Assembly: GCA_900315175.1 (NCBI GenBank)
Contig: OMYA01000004.1
Span: 62,001-126,000, forward strand
Direction of reading: 5' to 3'
Origin: an uncultured Bacteroidales bacterium
Lineage (GTDB): Bacteria > Bacteroidota > Bacteroidia > Bacteroidales > F082
Length of the DNA: 64,000 bases
Shown here: in pieces, positions 26,424 through 35,212 of the stretch
Layout of the letters: the number at the start of each line of letters is the position of its first letter
How positions within the stretch are numbered: position 1 is the first letter of the stretch
Position numbers and translations under genes: made by a program
Notes under the pieces: generated by a model
Told to the model about the DNA's origin: nothing
What the model saw: only the letters and a program-made list of their open reading frames with translations
Database searches by the model: none

Positions 26424-27836
26424 CTATTTTTCGTTAAATGCTTTTTCAAGTTCTTCCCTATCATCGAAATGATGTTTCACGCCTTTCACATCCTGATATG
26501 TCTCATGGCCTTTGCCCGCCACAAGGATGATGTCGCCTTTTTTTGCCAGTGCCACCGCTGTGCGAATGGCCTCGCGACGGTCGGTGATGCACAACACCTT
26601 ATTATAATATTCTCCCGATACACCTGCCTTCATCTGGCTGATGATGTCTTCAGGCTCTTCAAAACGAGGGTTGTCGCTGGTGATGATGAGTCGGTCTGAC
26701 AGTTTCACCGCTGCTGCCGCCATCTTAGGACGTTTGTCAGCGTCACGGTTGCCACCAGCGCCTGCCACAGTGATGAGCGTCTCGTTATGTGTCCTGATCT
26801 CATTGATGGTTGAGAGCACATTCTCCAACGCATCCGGTGTGTGCGCGTAGTCGACGATGCCCACGATGCCGTCCTTGGAGTTCACCATCTGGAAACGTCC
26901 CGACGCGCTGTGCAGCTTGCTGACCTCTTGCAGAACCTCTTCCTCAGGCATGCCGAGCAAGGTGGCAGCACCATAAATGGCCAACAAATTATATGCATTG
27001 AAACGTCCCACAAGGTATGTCGAGACAGCCTTGCCGTTGATTTTCAGTTCCATGCCGTCGAAGTAGCTCTCCATCACGAGACCTTTGAAATCGGCGTCAT
27101 GTTTCAAAGAATATGTCTTCTTGGCAGCTTTGGTGTTCTGCAACATCACCATGCCGTTCTTGTCGTCAAGGTTTGTCAAAGCAAATGCTGTAGCAGGCAG
27201 GTTGTCGAAGAATTTTTTCTTCGCGTCGCGGTAGTTTGCCAATGTCTTATGATAATCGAGATGGTCTTGCGTGAGATTCGTGAAGATTCCGCCATCGAAA
27301 TGCAGGCCGGCTATTCTGTCTTGGTCAATTGAATGCGAGCTCACCTCCATGAAGGCGTATTCGCATCCAGCCTCGACCATCTGAGCCAGCAACGAGTTAA
27401 GCTCCAGCTGGTCGCCGGTGGTATGTGTCGATGGCACCACCTTCTTCCCTATGATGTTTTCTATCGTTGAGAGGAGCCCGCACATATATCCTGCGTCAGT
27501 GAAGAGACGGTACAGCAAAGTCGCTATGGTGGTCTTGCCGTTGGTGCCGGTCACCCCCACGAGATGCAGCTTCTTTGAAGGGTTGCCGTAGTATTCCGAT
27601 GCTGCCAGTCCCAACGCCTTGGCGCTGTTCTCGACCACGAAATATCTCACTCCGTCAGTCTGCTCAGGCATCTGCTCGCACACTATGGTCTTGGCACCGT
27701 TTTCAATGGCTTTCGCGATATAGTCGTGACCGTCGACCTGAGTGCCGCGCACCGCGAAAAACACGCTGCCCTCCATGCACTTCCTTGAATCGAACTGCAG
27801 GTCCTTCGCACCTTTCAAAATCTCTTCTATATTCAT
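26424..27836 (-). CDS. murE: UDP-MurNAc-tripeptide synthetase (meso-DAP adding)
   Basis: A 470-residue ligase that adds the third peptide residue. ATP loop VTGTNGKTTIATLL is near residue 95; TTGDQLELNSLLAQM and EVSSHSIDQDRI lie in the central domain. TSDNPRFEEPEDI in the C-terminal domain is the DNPR motif that selects meso-diaminopimelate over lysine, in line with dapD elsewhere in the window. The N-terminal domain is slightly short compared with cultured Bacteroides, but the DSR motif (FDSRKC) is present. It follows ftsI by 53 bases. Confidence 0.96.
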   Translation of the reverse strand: MNIEEILKGAKDLQFDSRKCMEGSVFFAVRGTQVDGHDYIAKAIENGAKTIVCEQMPEQTDGVRYFVVENSAKALGLAASEYYGNPSKKLHLVGVTGTNGKTTIATLLYRLFTDAGYMCGLLSTIENIIGKKVVPSTHTTGDQLELNSLLAQMVEAGCEYAFMEVSSHSIDQDRIAGLHFDGGIFTNLTQDHLDYHKTLANYRDAKKKFFDNLPATAFALTNLDDKNGMVMLQNTKAAKKTYSLKHDADFKGLVMESYFDGMELKINGKAVSTYLVGRFNAYNLLAIYGAATLLGMPEEEVLQEVSKLHSASGRFQMVNSKDGIVGIVDYAHTPDALENVLSTINEIRTHNETLITVAGAGGNRDADKRPKMAAAAVKLSDRLIITSDNPRFEEPEDIISQMKAGVSGEYYNKVLCITDRREAIRTAVALAKKGDIILVAGKGHETYQDVKGVKHHFDDREELEKAFNEK

Positions 27837-27889
27837 ATTTTTTTATTATTTCCTTTGTTAATATCCGACAGACGCTGTCTGTCACTACC

Positions 27890-30007
27890 CTAAACTTTCA
27901 ACTTTAAACTAATGGTTTTCCCTTTGTCTAATTTCGTTCCTGCCTTCACGCTCTGGCTTTCTACGAGCCCGCGACCGGAGAAGCTCACTTTCCATCCCAT
28001 CGACTCCAGCAGATAAACGGCATCCATCACGTTCATTCCCGTCAGGTCCGGCACTGTCTCATCATTGAGTTCGATGCTCCTCATCGCCACGCCTCCGTTC
28101 ACCGAATGGGTCACTTTAACCCACTCTGAATTCAGCTCGGCGTCAACCATTCTCACTCCTGCCATAGTGCAGTAATCATTCACGTCTTCATACCATGCCA
28201 TTGATGCCTTGGTGTATTTGTCGGCATTTGCCGGATAGTTAGCCGTCTCATCGGTGATGCCGAGCTCGGTGGCATAAACCTTTTCTGCAATTTCCTTAAA
28301 TACCGGAGCCGACACCGAAGCGCCATAGTATTTGCCGCCCATAGGGTTGCTGATTACCACGATGCATGTATATTTTGGATCGTCGGCAGGGAAATATCCA
28401 ACAAACGAAGCTGTGTAGTTTTTCTTGTTATAGTTGCCATTCTGGGCAATCTGGGCCGTTCCCGTCTTGCCCGCCACCGGGAAAGCGCAGGTCTTCAGCA
28501 GCTTCGCCGTGCCGTTCTCCACCACGCCACGAAGCAGTTCCTGCAAAGTCTTGATAGTTCTGTCAGAGGCTATCTTCTCGTTTATCACGATGGTGTCGAA
28601 AGTCTTCACCACCTCGTTACCGCGACGAATCTCCTTCACAAACTGAGGCTTCACCATCTTGCCGTCGTTGGCGATTGCGTTGTAATATGTAAGCAACGTT
28701 ATAGGCGTCACCGTCTCCTCGTAACCTATCGACATCCATGGCAACGACACTTTCGACCACAGTTTGCTGCTAGTGCTCTTAATATAGGGCTTGCCTTCGC
28801 CTTTGATGTCGAGGTTCAACGGCTCATTGATTTTTGTCTTGTAAATCAAGTCGATAAAACGTTGCGGGTTGCTCTCAAACGCCTCGGTGGTAAGATATCC
28901 GAAAGCTATGTTCGACGACTCCCAGAAGCACTGTTTGACAGTAGGATGCCCCTCACCCACCACATGCGAGTCGGTCATGATGCGGTTATGGAACCTCATC
29001 TTGCCTGTTGTACCGAGATTCAGCACACGGTTGATGTTGAAATTAGGGTCGTTTTCAAGCAACGCTGTCATGGTGATAGCCTTGAATGTCGAGCCGGGCT
29101 CAACATTTTCGGCGATGGCGAAATTATATGACTCCTCGTATTTTTTCTTTTTCTCGTTATATCTCAGCGACGCCATCACCTCGATGAATCCCGACTTCAC
29201 GTCCATCATGATGACGCAGCCCTGTTGTGCCTTGTTCTCGTCCAGACAGCGACGCAGCGACTCTTCCGCCACGTCTTGAATCTTAGCGTCGATGGAGGTA
29301 TAGATATCTTTTCCGTTGCTTGGCGTCACATTGACCGATGCCGGCACGTCGATAAACCTTCCTCCGTTGACACGGCGACGCATCTGGACACCGTCTCTAC
29401 CGCTGAGACAGGTATCGTAGGCTCCTTCAAGACCCACTTTCACAGGATTCAGGGTGTCTTTATAATTCACATAGCCTATCACGCGCATTGCAATGTCGCC
29501 ATACGGACGCTCCCTTACAAGCTGTTTGTTGGCAATCAAACCATTGCCAAGCCTCTCCTTGAAAATCGGGAATGTCTTCAGCCTCTCATATTCATCCATC
29601 TTTAGTTTGCGCGCGACTTTCACATAACGTTTGTTGTTTTTGCGCGCTTTGGTGAACATGTTTACAAACTGCGACTTGGTATTTGTTTTGAGCATCTTTG
29701 CCAAACTGTCGGACAGAGCGCCAATCTCCTTGTCGAATCTGTCTTGCGGCACTGCCACCGGGTCGAAATGTATGTCAAAAACAGGTATCGTGGTAGCGAG
29801 AAGCGTCCCATTTTTCGAAAAGATATTACCTCTGACGGCTGGCACCGACACAATTCTTATGTCGGCCCTGCGTGCACTCTCAAGCAACTCCTCTCTGTCA
29901 ACCGTTTGAATAACAATGATTTTGGCAACAATAGCAATGCCCACCACGAGCATCAGCACGTAGATCAAAACAACACGCCAGACATCACCAAAGTTCATTT
30001 TACTCAT
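27890..30007 (-). CDS. ftsI: Penicillin-binding protein 3 (FtsI), class B transpeptidase with PASTA domain
   Basis: A 705-residue septal transpeptidase. One membrane span is at about residues 11-32. A pedestal domain follows with RGNIFSKNGTLLA near residue 58. The catalytic motifs are STFK near residue 306, SSN (ESSNIAFGYL) and KTGT (VAGKTGTAQ) near residue 515. A single PASTA domain closes the protein (VPDLTGMNVMDAVYLLESMG, then GKTISLKLKV). It is the partner of FtsW in this operon and lies ten bases after the ftsL-like gene. Confidence 0.95.
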   Translation of the reverse strand: MSKMNFGDVWRVVLIYVLMLVVGIAIVAKIIVIQTVDREELLESARRADIRIVSVPAVRGNIFSKNGTLLATTIPVFDIHFDPVAVPQDRFDKEIGALSDSLAKMLKTNTKSQFVNMFTKARKNNKRYVKVARKLKMDEYERLKTFPIFKERLGNGLIANKQLVRERPYGDIAMRVIGYVNYKDTLNPVKVGLEGAYDTCLSGRDGVQMRRRVNGGRFIDVPASVNVTPSNGKDIYTSIDAKIQDVAEESLRRCLDENKAQQGCVIMMDVKSGFIEVMASLRYNEKKKKYEESYNFAIAENVEPGSTFKAITMTALLENDPNFNINRVLNLGTTGKMRFHNRIMTDSHVVGEGHPTVKQCFWESSNIAFGYLTTEAFESNPQRFIDLIYKTKINEPLNLDIKGEGKPYIKSTSSKLWSKVSLPWMSIGYEETVTPITLLTYYNAIANDGKMVKPQFVKEIRRGNEVVKTFDTIVINEKIASDRTIKTLQELLRGVVENGTAKLLKTCAFPVAGKTGTAQIAQNGNYNKKNYTASFVGYFPADDPKYTCIVVISNPMGGKYYGASVSAPVFKEIAEKVYATELGITDETANYPANADKYTKASMAWYEDVNDYCTMAGVRMVDAELNSEWVKVTHSVNGGVAMRSIELNDETVPDLTGMNVMDAVYLLESMGWKVSFSGRGLVESQSVKAGTKLDKGKTISLKLKV

Positions 30008-30016
30008 ACGCTCACA

Positions 30017-30343
30017 CTATTTATTGTTTATCGTAAGTTTCTTCAACGGTTCCACCGATTCTTTTATGCCTTTCTTTTTCAATATCTTAGCGAGTTCCGA
30101 CTGTTTTGTCATCCTCGTAATCTCTGATTTGTTGTAGACATACTCCACATGACGGTCCTCCAAAAGCTTCGTCTTCGTCAGCACTTCACGGTTGATATCT
30201 TCCGCAATGTAAGTGTTTGTGATATACAGCATAAGCAAGAACACGACATACAGAATGAACGGCATCTGGTTAATCACCGTTTTCTTTGAGAAGACATCAC
30301 CTCCCAAGTACTCATTGAAAAACGAACCTTTATTTTTTTTCAT
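30017..30343 (-). CDS. ftsL: FtsL-like divisome protein
   Basis: A 108-residue bitopic protein: about 27 cytoplasmic residues, one membrane segment (FILYVVFLLMLYITNTYIA) and a short periplasmic region of coiled-coil character. Sequence is not conserved enough to prove identity. Size, topology and position between rsmH and ftsI match the Bacteroidota FtsL-like family, which should form the FtsQ-FtsB-FtsL linker that activates FtsWI. Confidence 0.8.
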   Translation of the reverse strand: MKKNKGSFFNEYLGGDVFSKKTVINQMPFILYVVFLLMLYITNTYIAEDINREVLTKTKLLEDRHVEYVYNKSEITRMTKQSELAKILKKKGIKESVEPLKKLTINNK

Positions 30344-30410
30344 ATTTTTATTTTTTCCGGTCGCCTATGGCTCAAAATCTTTAAAAATCTCTTTAAAAAC
30401 CTTATAACTT

Positions 30411-30478
30411 CAAACTCTCAACTCTCAACTCTTAACTCTCAACTCTTAACTCTCAACTCTTAACTCTCAACTCTAAAC
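30411..30478. repeat. 7/14-bp tandem repeat between rsmH and ftsL
   Basis: About nine head-to-tail heptamers alternating AACTCTC and AACTCTT. The array overlaps the rsmH stop codon and lies in the transcribed part of the dcw operon. Confidence 0.85.
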
Positions 30479-31366
30479 TTTCTCCGCAATTCTCAGTTTT
30501 GCGCTTCTCGCCCTGCTATTTCTCGCAATTTCCTCATCGCTCGGCACTATCGGCTTGTGCGTTATTAATTTATAAGGTGTATTACGGTTTCCAAAGAAAT
30601 CCTGTTCCACCTCACCGTCGGCCTTGCCGCTGCGCATGAAATTCTTCACGAGGCGGTCTTCCAGCGAATGATACGACATCACCACGAGCCTTCCGCCTGG
30701 TTTCAATACATCGGCGCACTGTGACAGAAACGCTTCAAGCACCTCCATTTCTTTGTTAACTTCTATTCTCAACGCCTGAAATATCTGTGCCAGCACCTTG
30801 TTTTCCTGGCCTTTCGGCAGACGTGACGCCACAGCGTTCTTCAAATCAGTAGTAGTATCAATCGGCCTGATTTCTCTTGCCATTTCAATATCTCTCGCAA
30901 ATGCCATAGCATTTTTCAGCTCGCCATAGCGCGAAAATATGCCAGCCAAAGCCGAGATTTCGTATGTATTCACGATGTTTGCCGCATCCACCGGGTCATT
31001 CTGGTTCATACGCATGTCGAGGCGACCCTCAAAACGCGTCGAGAAGCCTTTCTCCGGTGTGTCAAATTGGTATGATGAGACACCCAGATCCGCCAAGATG
31101 CCGTCGACTTTGGAATTCGCGTAAAGTTGGATGAAATTCTTCATGTAACGGAAGTTCTGGGGGATGAAGGTGAAACGTCCATCATCAAAGGCGTTCTTGG
31201 CGGCGTCAGCGTCCTGGTCGAAGGCATAGAGGTGGCCACCCTTGAGATGTTCGAGGATAGCTCGCGAATGGCCGCCACCGCCGAACGTCACATCAACGTA
31301 GATGCCGTCCGGATTGATGTTCAGGCCATCGATACACTCATTCAACAACACAGGATTATGATACAT
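30473..31366 (-). CDS. rsmH: 16S rRNA m4C1402 methyltransferase RsmH
   Basis: A 297-residue SAM-dependent methyltransferase modifying the ribosomal P site. Signatures are YHNPVLLNECIDGL at the start, DVTFGGGGHSRAIL near residue 28 (SAM loop), DLGVSSYQFDTPEKGFS near residue 97, and VVMSYHSLEDRLVKNFM near residue 229. The ATG at 31366 is preferred over a TTG two codons upstream. It is the second gene of the dcw cluster, 11 bases after mraZ. Confidence 0.96.
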   Translation of the reverse strand: MYHNPVLLNECIDGLNINPDGIYVDVTFGGGGHSRAILEHLKGGHLYAFDQDADAAKNAFDDGRFTFIPQNFRYMKNFIQLYANSKVDGILADLGVSSYQFDTPEKGFSTRFEGRLDMRMNQNDPVDAANIVNTYEISALAGIFSRYGELKNAMAFARDIEMAREIRPIDTTTDLKNAVASRLPKGQENKVLAQIFQALRIEVNKEMEVLEAFLSQCADVLKPGGRLVVMSYHSLEDRLVKNFMRSGKADGEVEQDFFGNRNTPYKLITHKPIVPSDEEIARNSRARSAKLRIAEKV

Positions 31367-31377
31367 CGCCAAAATAT

Positions 31378-31839
31378 TTATTCAAAATCAATGTTTCCGA
31401 GACGGTCTTCAAGCATCTGCGAAAACTCCGCGTTCGTCATCTGCGCGTTGCTTTCATCCATCTTCTCTTTCGCCCATATCTGCATCCTGTCAGGCAACGA
31501 AGTTATCACCACTTCCTTCACCATTTCGCATTTCTCGACGAGGTCTTTCGGTATCTGCAGACGTCCGCTCGCATCCATCATCACCACCCTGGCGCCCGCG
31601 TTGATGCGACGCATCATCATCAGGTTTTCCTTCTTGAACGGATTCAGCTTGCCGAGTTTGTCCTGCAATTTACGCCAATCGTCCTTTCCGTACACATCGA
31701 GACAGGTCTCAAACAGACCTGGACGCAGCACGAAACCATCACTCAGCGCATCCCCCAGCTGTTCCTTGAAACTACTGGGCAAGAGCAGCCTTCCTTTGGC
31801 ATCTAACTTGCAATAATATTCACCAATCGGATAATCCAT
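31378..31839 (-). CDS. mraZ: Transcriptional regulator MraZ
   Basis: A 153-residue protein with two AbrB-like SpoVT half-domains: GEYYCKLDAKGRLLLPSSFKE at the start and ARVVMMDASGRLQIPKDLVEK near residue 83. MraZ binds TGGG repeats upstream of its own operon in other bacteria. Two such repeats, ten bases apart, lie at 31881-31894, so autoregulation of the dcw cluster is likely. It is the first gene of the cluster. Confidence 0.95.
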   Translation of the reverse strand: MDYPIGEYYCKLDAKGRLLLPSSFKEQLGDALSDGFVLRPGLFETCLDVYGKDDWRKLQDKLGKLNPFKKENLMMMRRINAGARVVMMDASGRLQIPKDLVEKCEMVKEVVITSLPDRMQIWAKEKMDESNAQMTNAEFSQMLEDRLGNIDFE

Positions 31840-31880
31840 TTGTATACCAATTTTTCAGCATGTAAAATTATACATTTTTT

Positions 31881-31894
31881 CCCACTTATTCCCA
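31881..31894 (-). promoter_or_regulatory. Probable MraZ operator (two TGGG boxes, 10-bp period)
   Basis: On the minus strand: GTGGGAATAAGTGGGAA. TGGGA boxes repeat at ten-base spacing, as in known MraZ boxes (TGGGN with 5-base spacers, three or more copies in E. coli); only two are seen here. They lie about 42-55 bases upstream of the mraZ start. Confidence 0.6.
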
Positions 31895-31920
31895 CTTTTT
31901 TACAAATTTTTTTAAAAAAT

Positions 31921-31960
31921 TTATCAACAGAGTTATCAACAATGAAAAAAGTTATTAACA
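31921..31960. other. Cluster of DnaA-box-like sequences
   Basis: TTATCAACA at 31921-31929 and again at 31933-31941, and TTATTAACA at 31952-31960. Each differs by one or two bases from the DnaA box TTATCCACA. They could be degenerate DnaA sites or simple AT-rich spacer sequence. Confidence 0.35.
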
Positions 31961-31976
31961 ACAGTCCTCACTACGT

Positions 31977-32130
31977 TCGGAAATGTGGTCGCTACGCTCC
32001 AATGTGTTGCTTCGCAAATGTGATTCTCCCTTCGGTCGAAATGTGCGTCCTTCGGGCAATTATCGAAGTCCCACATTCCGCGAAGCGGCACATTTCACGC
32101 AGTGAACCACATTGCACGACAGTGCATCAC
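31977..32130. repeat. Mini-hairpin array, copy A
   Basis: Short hairpins separated by ATGTG or CACATT: TTGC-TTC-GCAA (32007-32017), GTCC-TTC-GGGC (32047-32057), CCGC-GAA-GCGG (32078-32088), TTCAC-GCA-GTGAA (32094-32106) and TGCAC-GACA-GTGCA (32113-32126). Stems differ in sequence but stay paired. No gene fits here; the plus-strand open frame across 31840-32163 is made of this repeat. With the MraZ and DnaA-like sites it fills the spacer between mraZ and engB. Confidence 0.75.
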
Positions 32131-32160
32131 ATTAAAAAACACTTTTTAAAGTTTTTTTAT

Positions 32161-32169
32161 TAATTTTGC
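32161..32169 (+). promoter_or_regulatory. -7 box for engB
   Basis: TAATTTTGC, 14 bases before the engB start at 32184. Confidence 0.6.
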
Positions 32170-32183
32170 AAAAAATTTCAATC

Positions 32184-32783
32184 ATGATTATCAAATCTGC
32201 GTCATTTCTGCAAAGCAACACCAATGTAGCCAAGCTTCCCAAAGCCGACAAGCCGGAATATGCTTTCATCGGACGCTCCAACGTGGGCAAATCGTCGCTC
32301 ATCAACATGCTGACAGGCAACAGTAAGCTGGCGAAAGTGTCGGCGACACCGGGCAAGACCATCACCATCAACCATTTCATTATCAACGGTGAATGGTATC
32401 TCGTGGATTTGCCGGGCTACGGCTTCGCAAAACGTTCGCAGAAAGATCGTGAGATGTGGAAAAAGATGCTCGACGAATATATTTTAGGCCGTCAGAACCT
32501 TGTGATGACGTTCGTTTTGGTCGACAGCCGCATCGAGCCGCAGAAAATCGACCTGGAGTTCATCTCAGGTCTCGGCGAAAATCAGGTGCCTTTTGCAATA
32601 GTCTTCACAAAAACCGACAAGCTGAGCAGCACGCAACTGTCAGCAAACATCGGAGCTTACAAGAAAACACTTCTTAAAGAATGGGAAGAACTCCCCACCA
32701 TGATCGTCACCTCCTCCGAAAAGAAAATCGGAAGAGATGAGATCTTGGATCTAATAGAAAAATACAATAAAGCTTTTAATTAG
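32184..32783 (+). CDS. engB: Ribosome biogenesis GTPase EngB (YihA/YsxC)
   Basis: A 199-residue GTPase needed for large-subunit assembly. G1 is GRSNVGKSS near residue 30, G2 lies in the [11 protein letters not shown] segment, G3 is DLPGYG near residue 75, and G4 is TKTD near residue 140. The ATG at 32184 is preferred over an in-frame Met at 32166 because the latter lies inside the -7 box. The 3' end overlaps the convergent lipoprotein gene by four bases. Confidence 0.95.
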   Translation: MIIKSASFLQSNTNVAKLPKADKPEYAFIGRSNVGKSSLINMLTGNSKLAKVSATPGKTITINHFIINGEWYLVDLPGYGFAKRSQKDREMWKKMLDEYILGRQNLVMTFVLVDSRIEPQKIDLEFISGLGENQVPFAIVFTKTDKLSSTQLSANIGAYKKTLLKEWEELPTMIVTSSEKKIGRDEILDLIEKYNKAFN

Positions 32784-35032
32784 TTCAGGTCACGAACCAG
32801 ACGGATCGAACGGTAACCTTGAGAGTCTTGCGCATCAGTGCAAATTTGCGGATTGTCATTCGCATCGCTTGTGTTACCGAATCTTATTACTCCTATACTA
32901 GTCCTATAGTACCCATGCTCACCTACATAACTGAGATTGTTATTCCAACAATAACCAGATGCCGGCAGGAAAACACCCCCTTGATTAGATAAACCCAACC
33001 AGCCTCCTTCATCGTAAGAATCGCCGACAACCCCAGGCCAGTTGTCGGGCATTATAATAAGACCATATCTTCCAGCCACCGTGGTACGCTTGTAAAGTGA
33101 AGCCGCATTAGTTCTGGTTTGAATCAGATATTCAGCCTCCGCATTAGTCAGCAAACGCCAGTCATTATGGCCATCTATAGTCGGATGCGACGATACGATT
33201 GTGCCAGTTTCCTCTATTTCGAACAAATCTCTCACATTTGCATTCCATGTCGAGCTGTTATTTGGGAAGCAAACATCATAGTCATGATCATGGAAAGAGT
33301 AAGTGCCATTATCCACTTTCAGATTACCATGGGCAATTATAACCTTTTTGCCACTACCGTTAACAGTGAATTGTTGAGGATAGAAATATGGGCTTATAGC
33401 GATCTGCCCTGTCACATTGCCACCTATGGTCACCGTACCGCAACTGCCACCATCGCCGGCACCGACGCTATATTGGGCATTAGTGCCTCTTCTCACATAC
33501 ACATAGTTTACTGTATTTTCTATGGTGATATTGCCACAGTTGCCATTCTTACCGCCACCAATACCAGCGCAATAACTGCCGCCTACAGCCGTAATACTTC
33601 CTCCCTTAATAACAATGTCTCCACAAGCAATATCATTGCATGCACCAATACCGGCACCATTTCCGTTACTGCTTGCATGAAGCGAGCCGTCACCTTGAAT
33701 GGTAAGAGTTTTTCCCTCAGGCACATAAATACCTGAATACACATCACGAAATCCCTTAACGGTATTCGTTCCGCTAAGTATGATGGTTGCATCACCCTGG
33801 CAGGTAATACCGGCCCATGAGTATGAAGCATTATTCACACCATTGATTGTTATTCCATTGAGATTCACAGTAGCTCCGTCGGCAATGGAAATCTTTACAG
33901 GATAGTTTTCCACATCGAGTGTGCCTATTATCATAAAGCCATCAGCCGCTTCCCTATCAGATTTAACTTCTGCGAGGTTCAATATCTTTGATTCATCGGT
34001 GGTTGTCACAGACATATCAATAGCCGAGCTGTTGCCAATATATTCGTTCAGTCCTATTGCAGGAAGTGATGGACGATTACCAATGTATCCGAACGAATAT
34101 GCGGTACCTTCAGAACCAGCCGGAGAAGCATTCTGCGGAAGCACAATAGCCCAAGTCTCGTTAGAAGCGTTTTTTGCCCTCATCTTAATAAGACCTTCGC
34201 CGTCTTGATCATAAGTAATGCTGTTATCCGAGAAATTAATAGTAACCTTATTTTTCATCCCTGTGATGGAAATAGGCGCTTCTGAAGGGGTGTCAACATT
34301 AAACTTCACCAATGAGCATTTGTTGTAAAGAAATGTTTCATATGTACCCATGCCACTATATTTTTCCGTCGAAGTACCACATGATATAACAGGATAACTG
34401 TCTATTTGGTTGGTAATCACCACGCTGTATTCTTCGCCAGAAATATTCGGAGTCAAATTACCACCGAGAAGATAGAAATGAAGAAAATCGTCGTTCGACA
34501 TACCTGTTGTGGTAATATCACCAGAGAATAAACCGTTTGAGTATTCCAAAGTACCTCTCCAAGCTCCGTTATTACCAACATAAAGCTTGTCGCCATTTTG
34601 AAACATTACAACACCTGCACCAGTAACGTCCGTTTTCGAGCCGTCGTTCACCTTTACAGTAATAAACACCTTCCCATCTGCATCAGCCACAGGTTCAACA
34701 ATACTCTTCCTGCAGTCGGTCAGTCCCAGCATCATCAATCCAGCGAATAATAAAGCGGCGGCTCTTTTGCCTTTACGTTTGGTACGTTTACGTTTCATTA
34801 CAACATAACCCACGCCCGCGGCAGTCAAGACAAACAGTCCGCTACCCACCGGCGAGTCACCGAAATTCTGATTAGTGACTGTAAACAGCCACGATGCGTC
34901 ACGGAAATCGTTGTCTTCGATATCCGGACGGAAAAAATCTTCGCTTTGTGCAAACGTTGATGTTGGCAACAGCATTCCCATTGCCATCGATAAATAAAGC
35001 GCCAATGCTTTAAGTTTTCTTGTCGTTTTCAT
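32780..35032 (-). CDS. Fused membrane-protein/lipoprotein with beta-helix insert and FISUMP-like C-terminus
   Basis: A 750-residue protein that looks like two neighbouring genes joined. Residues 1-90 match the separate 86-residue protein at 36907-37167: a signal peptide ending at FAQ, an EDFFRPD segment, [11 protein letters not shown], a membrane span and a basic tail [11 protein letters not shown]. From residue 91 a second hydrophobic stretch ends in LGLTDC, a lipobox-like site at Cys107, as in the two paralogous lipoproteins. The rest has a shared beta domain, a glycine-rich beta-helix-like insert at about 400-560 ([20 protein letters not shown]), and a C-terminal domain ending SIRLVRDLN like the paralogues. 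Its promoter carries two CGTGTA boxes 21 bp apart. Function is unknown; surface exposure is inferred. Confidence 0.7.
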   Translation of the reverse strand: MKTTRKLKALALYLSMAMGMLLPTSTFAQSEDFFRPDIEDNDFRDASWLFTVTNQNFGDSPVGSGLFVLTAAGVGYVVMKRKRTKRKGKRAAALLFAGLMMLGLTDCRKSIVEPVADADGKVFITVKVNDGSKTDVTGAGVVMFQNGDKLYVGNNGAWRGTLEYSNGLFSGDITTTGMSNDDFLHFYLLGGNLTPNISGEEYSVVITNQIDSYPVISCGTSTEKYSGMGTYETFLYNKCSLVKFNVDTPSEAPISITGMKNKVTINFSDNSITYDQDGEGLIKMRAKNASNETWAIVLPQNASPAGSEGTAYSFGYIGNRPSLPAIGLNEYIGNSSAIDMSVTTTDESKILNLAEVKSDREAADGFMIIGTLDVENYPVKISIADGATVNLNGITINGVNNASYSWAGITCQGDATIILSGTNTVKGFRDVYSGIYVPEGKTLTIQGDGSLHASSNGNGAGIGACNDIACGDIVIKGGSITAVGGSYCAGIGGGKNGNCGNITIENTVNYVYVRRGTNAQYSVGAGDGGSCGTVTIGGNVTGQIAISPYFYPQQFTVNGSGKKVIIAHGNLKVDNGTYSFHDHDYDVCFPNNSSTWNANVRDLFEIEETGTIVSSHPTIDGHNDWRLLTNAEAEYLIQTRTNAASLYKRTTVAGRYGLIIMPDNWPGVVGDSYDEGGWLGLSNQGGVFLPASGYCWNNNLSYVGEHGYYRTSIGVIRFGNTSDANDNPQICTDAQDSQGYRSIRLVRDLN

Positions 35033-35073
35033 CTATTCCTAAATATTTTTTAAAAAAAACTTTAATTGAGCTG

Positions 35074-35082
35074 GCAAAAATA
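35074..35082 (-). promoter_or_regulatory. -7 box for the fused lipoprotein gene
   Basis: TATTTTTGC on the minus strand, 41 bases before the start at 35032. The 30 bases upstream contain no TTTG or TTG at the usual -33 distance. Confidence 0.6.
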
Positions 35083-35112
35083 TGACATTGTCATAACATA
35101 AATTTTATTCTC

Positions 35113-35140
35113 CGTGTAAAACATTTTATTCTCCGTGTAT
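35113..35140 (-). promoter_or_regulatory. Two direct-repeat operator boxes, 21-bp spacing
   Basis: CGTGTA at 35113-35118 and CGTGTAT at 35134-35140, each inside a longer match TTTTATTCTCCGTGTA. The proximal box starts 30 bases upstream of the -7 box, the same gap as in the 37.2-kb promoter. Confidence 0.65.
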
Positions 35141-35157
35141 TAATGACAGTAAAAAAC

Positions 35158-35186
35158 GCAGAGACGCCACAATGTGGCGTCTCTGC
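35158..35186 (-). terminator. Intrinsic terminator after the split lipoprotein operon
   Basis: A 13-bp perfect stem, GCAGAGACGCCAC pairing with GTGGCGTCTCTGC around a 3-base loop. On the minus strand it is followed by G and six T residues, 27 bases after the stop at 35213. Confidence 0.85.
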
Positions 35187-35212
35187 AGTTAAATTCTATA
35201 TTTCCTGAAGAA

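Noticed and set aside
31977..32130. Possible CRISPR array in the repeat-rich spacer
   Set aside because: The units are short hairpins of varying sequence without equal-length unique spacers, and no cas genes are nearby. Nothing in the window looks like CRISPR.
31840..32163. Plus-strand open frame of 107 codons between mraZ and engB
   Set aside because: It is composed of the mini-hairpin array and A/T-rich spacer; it has no family features and ends at the engB promoter.
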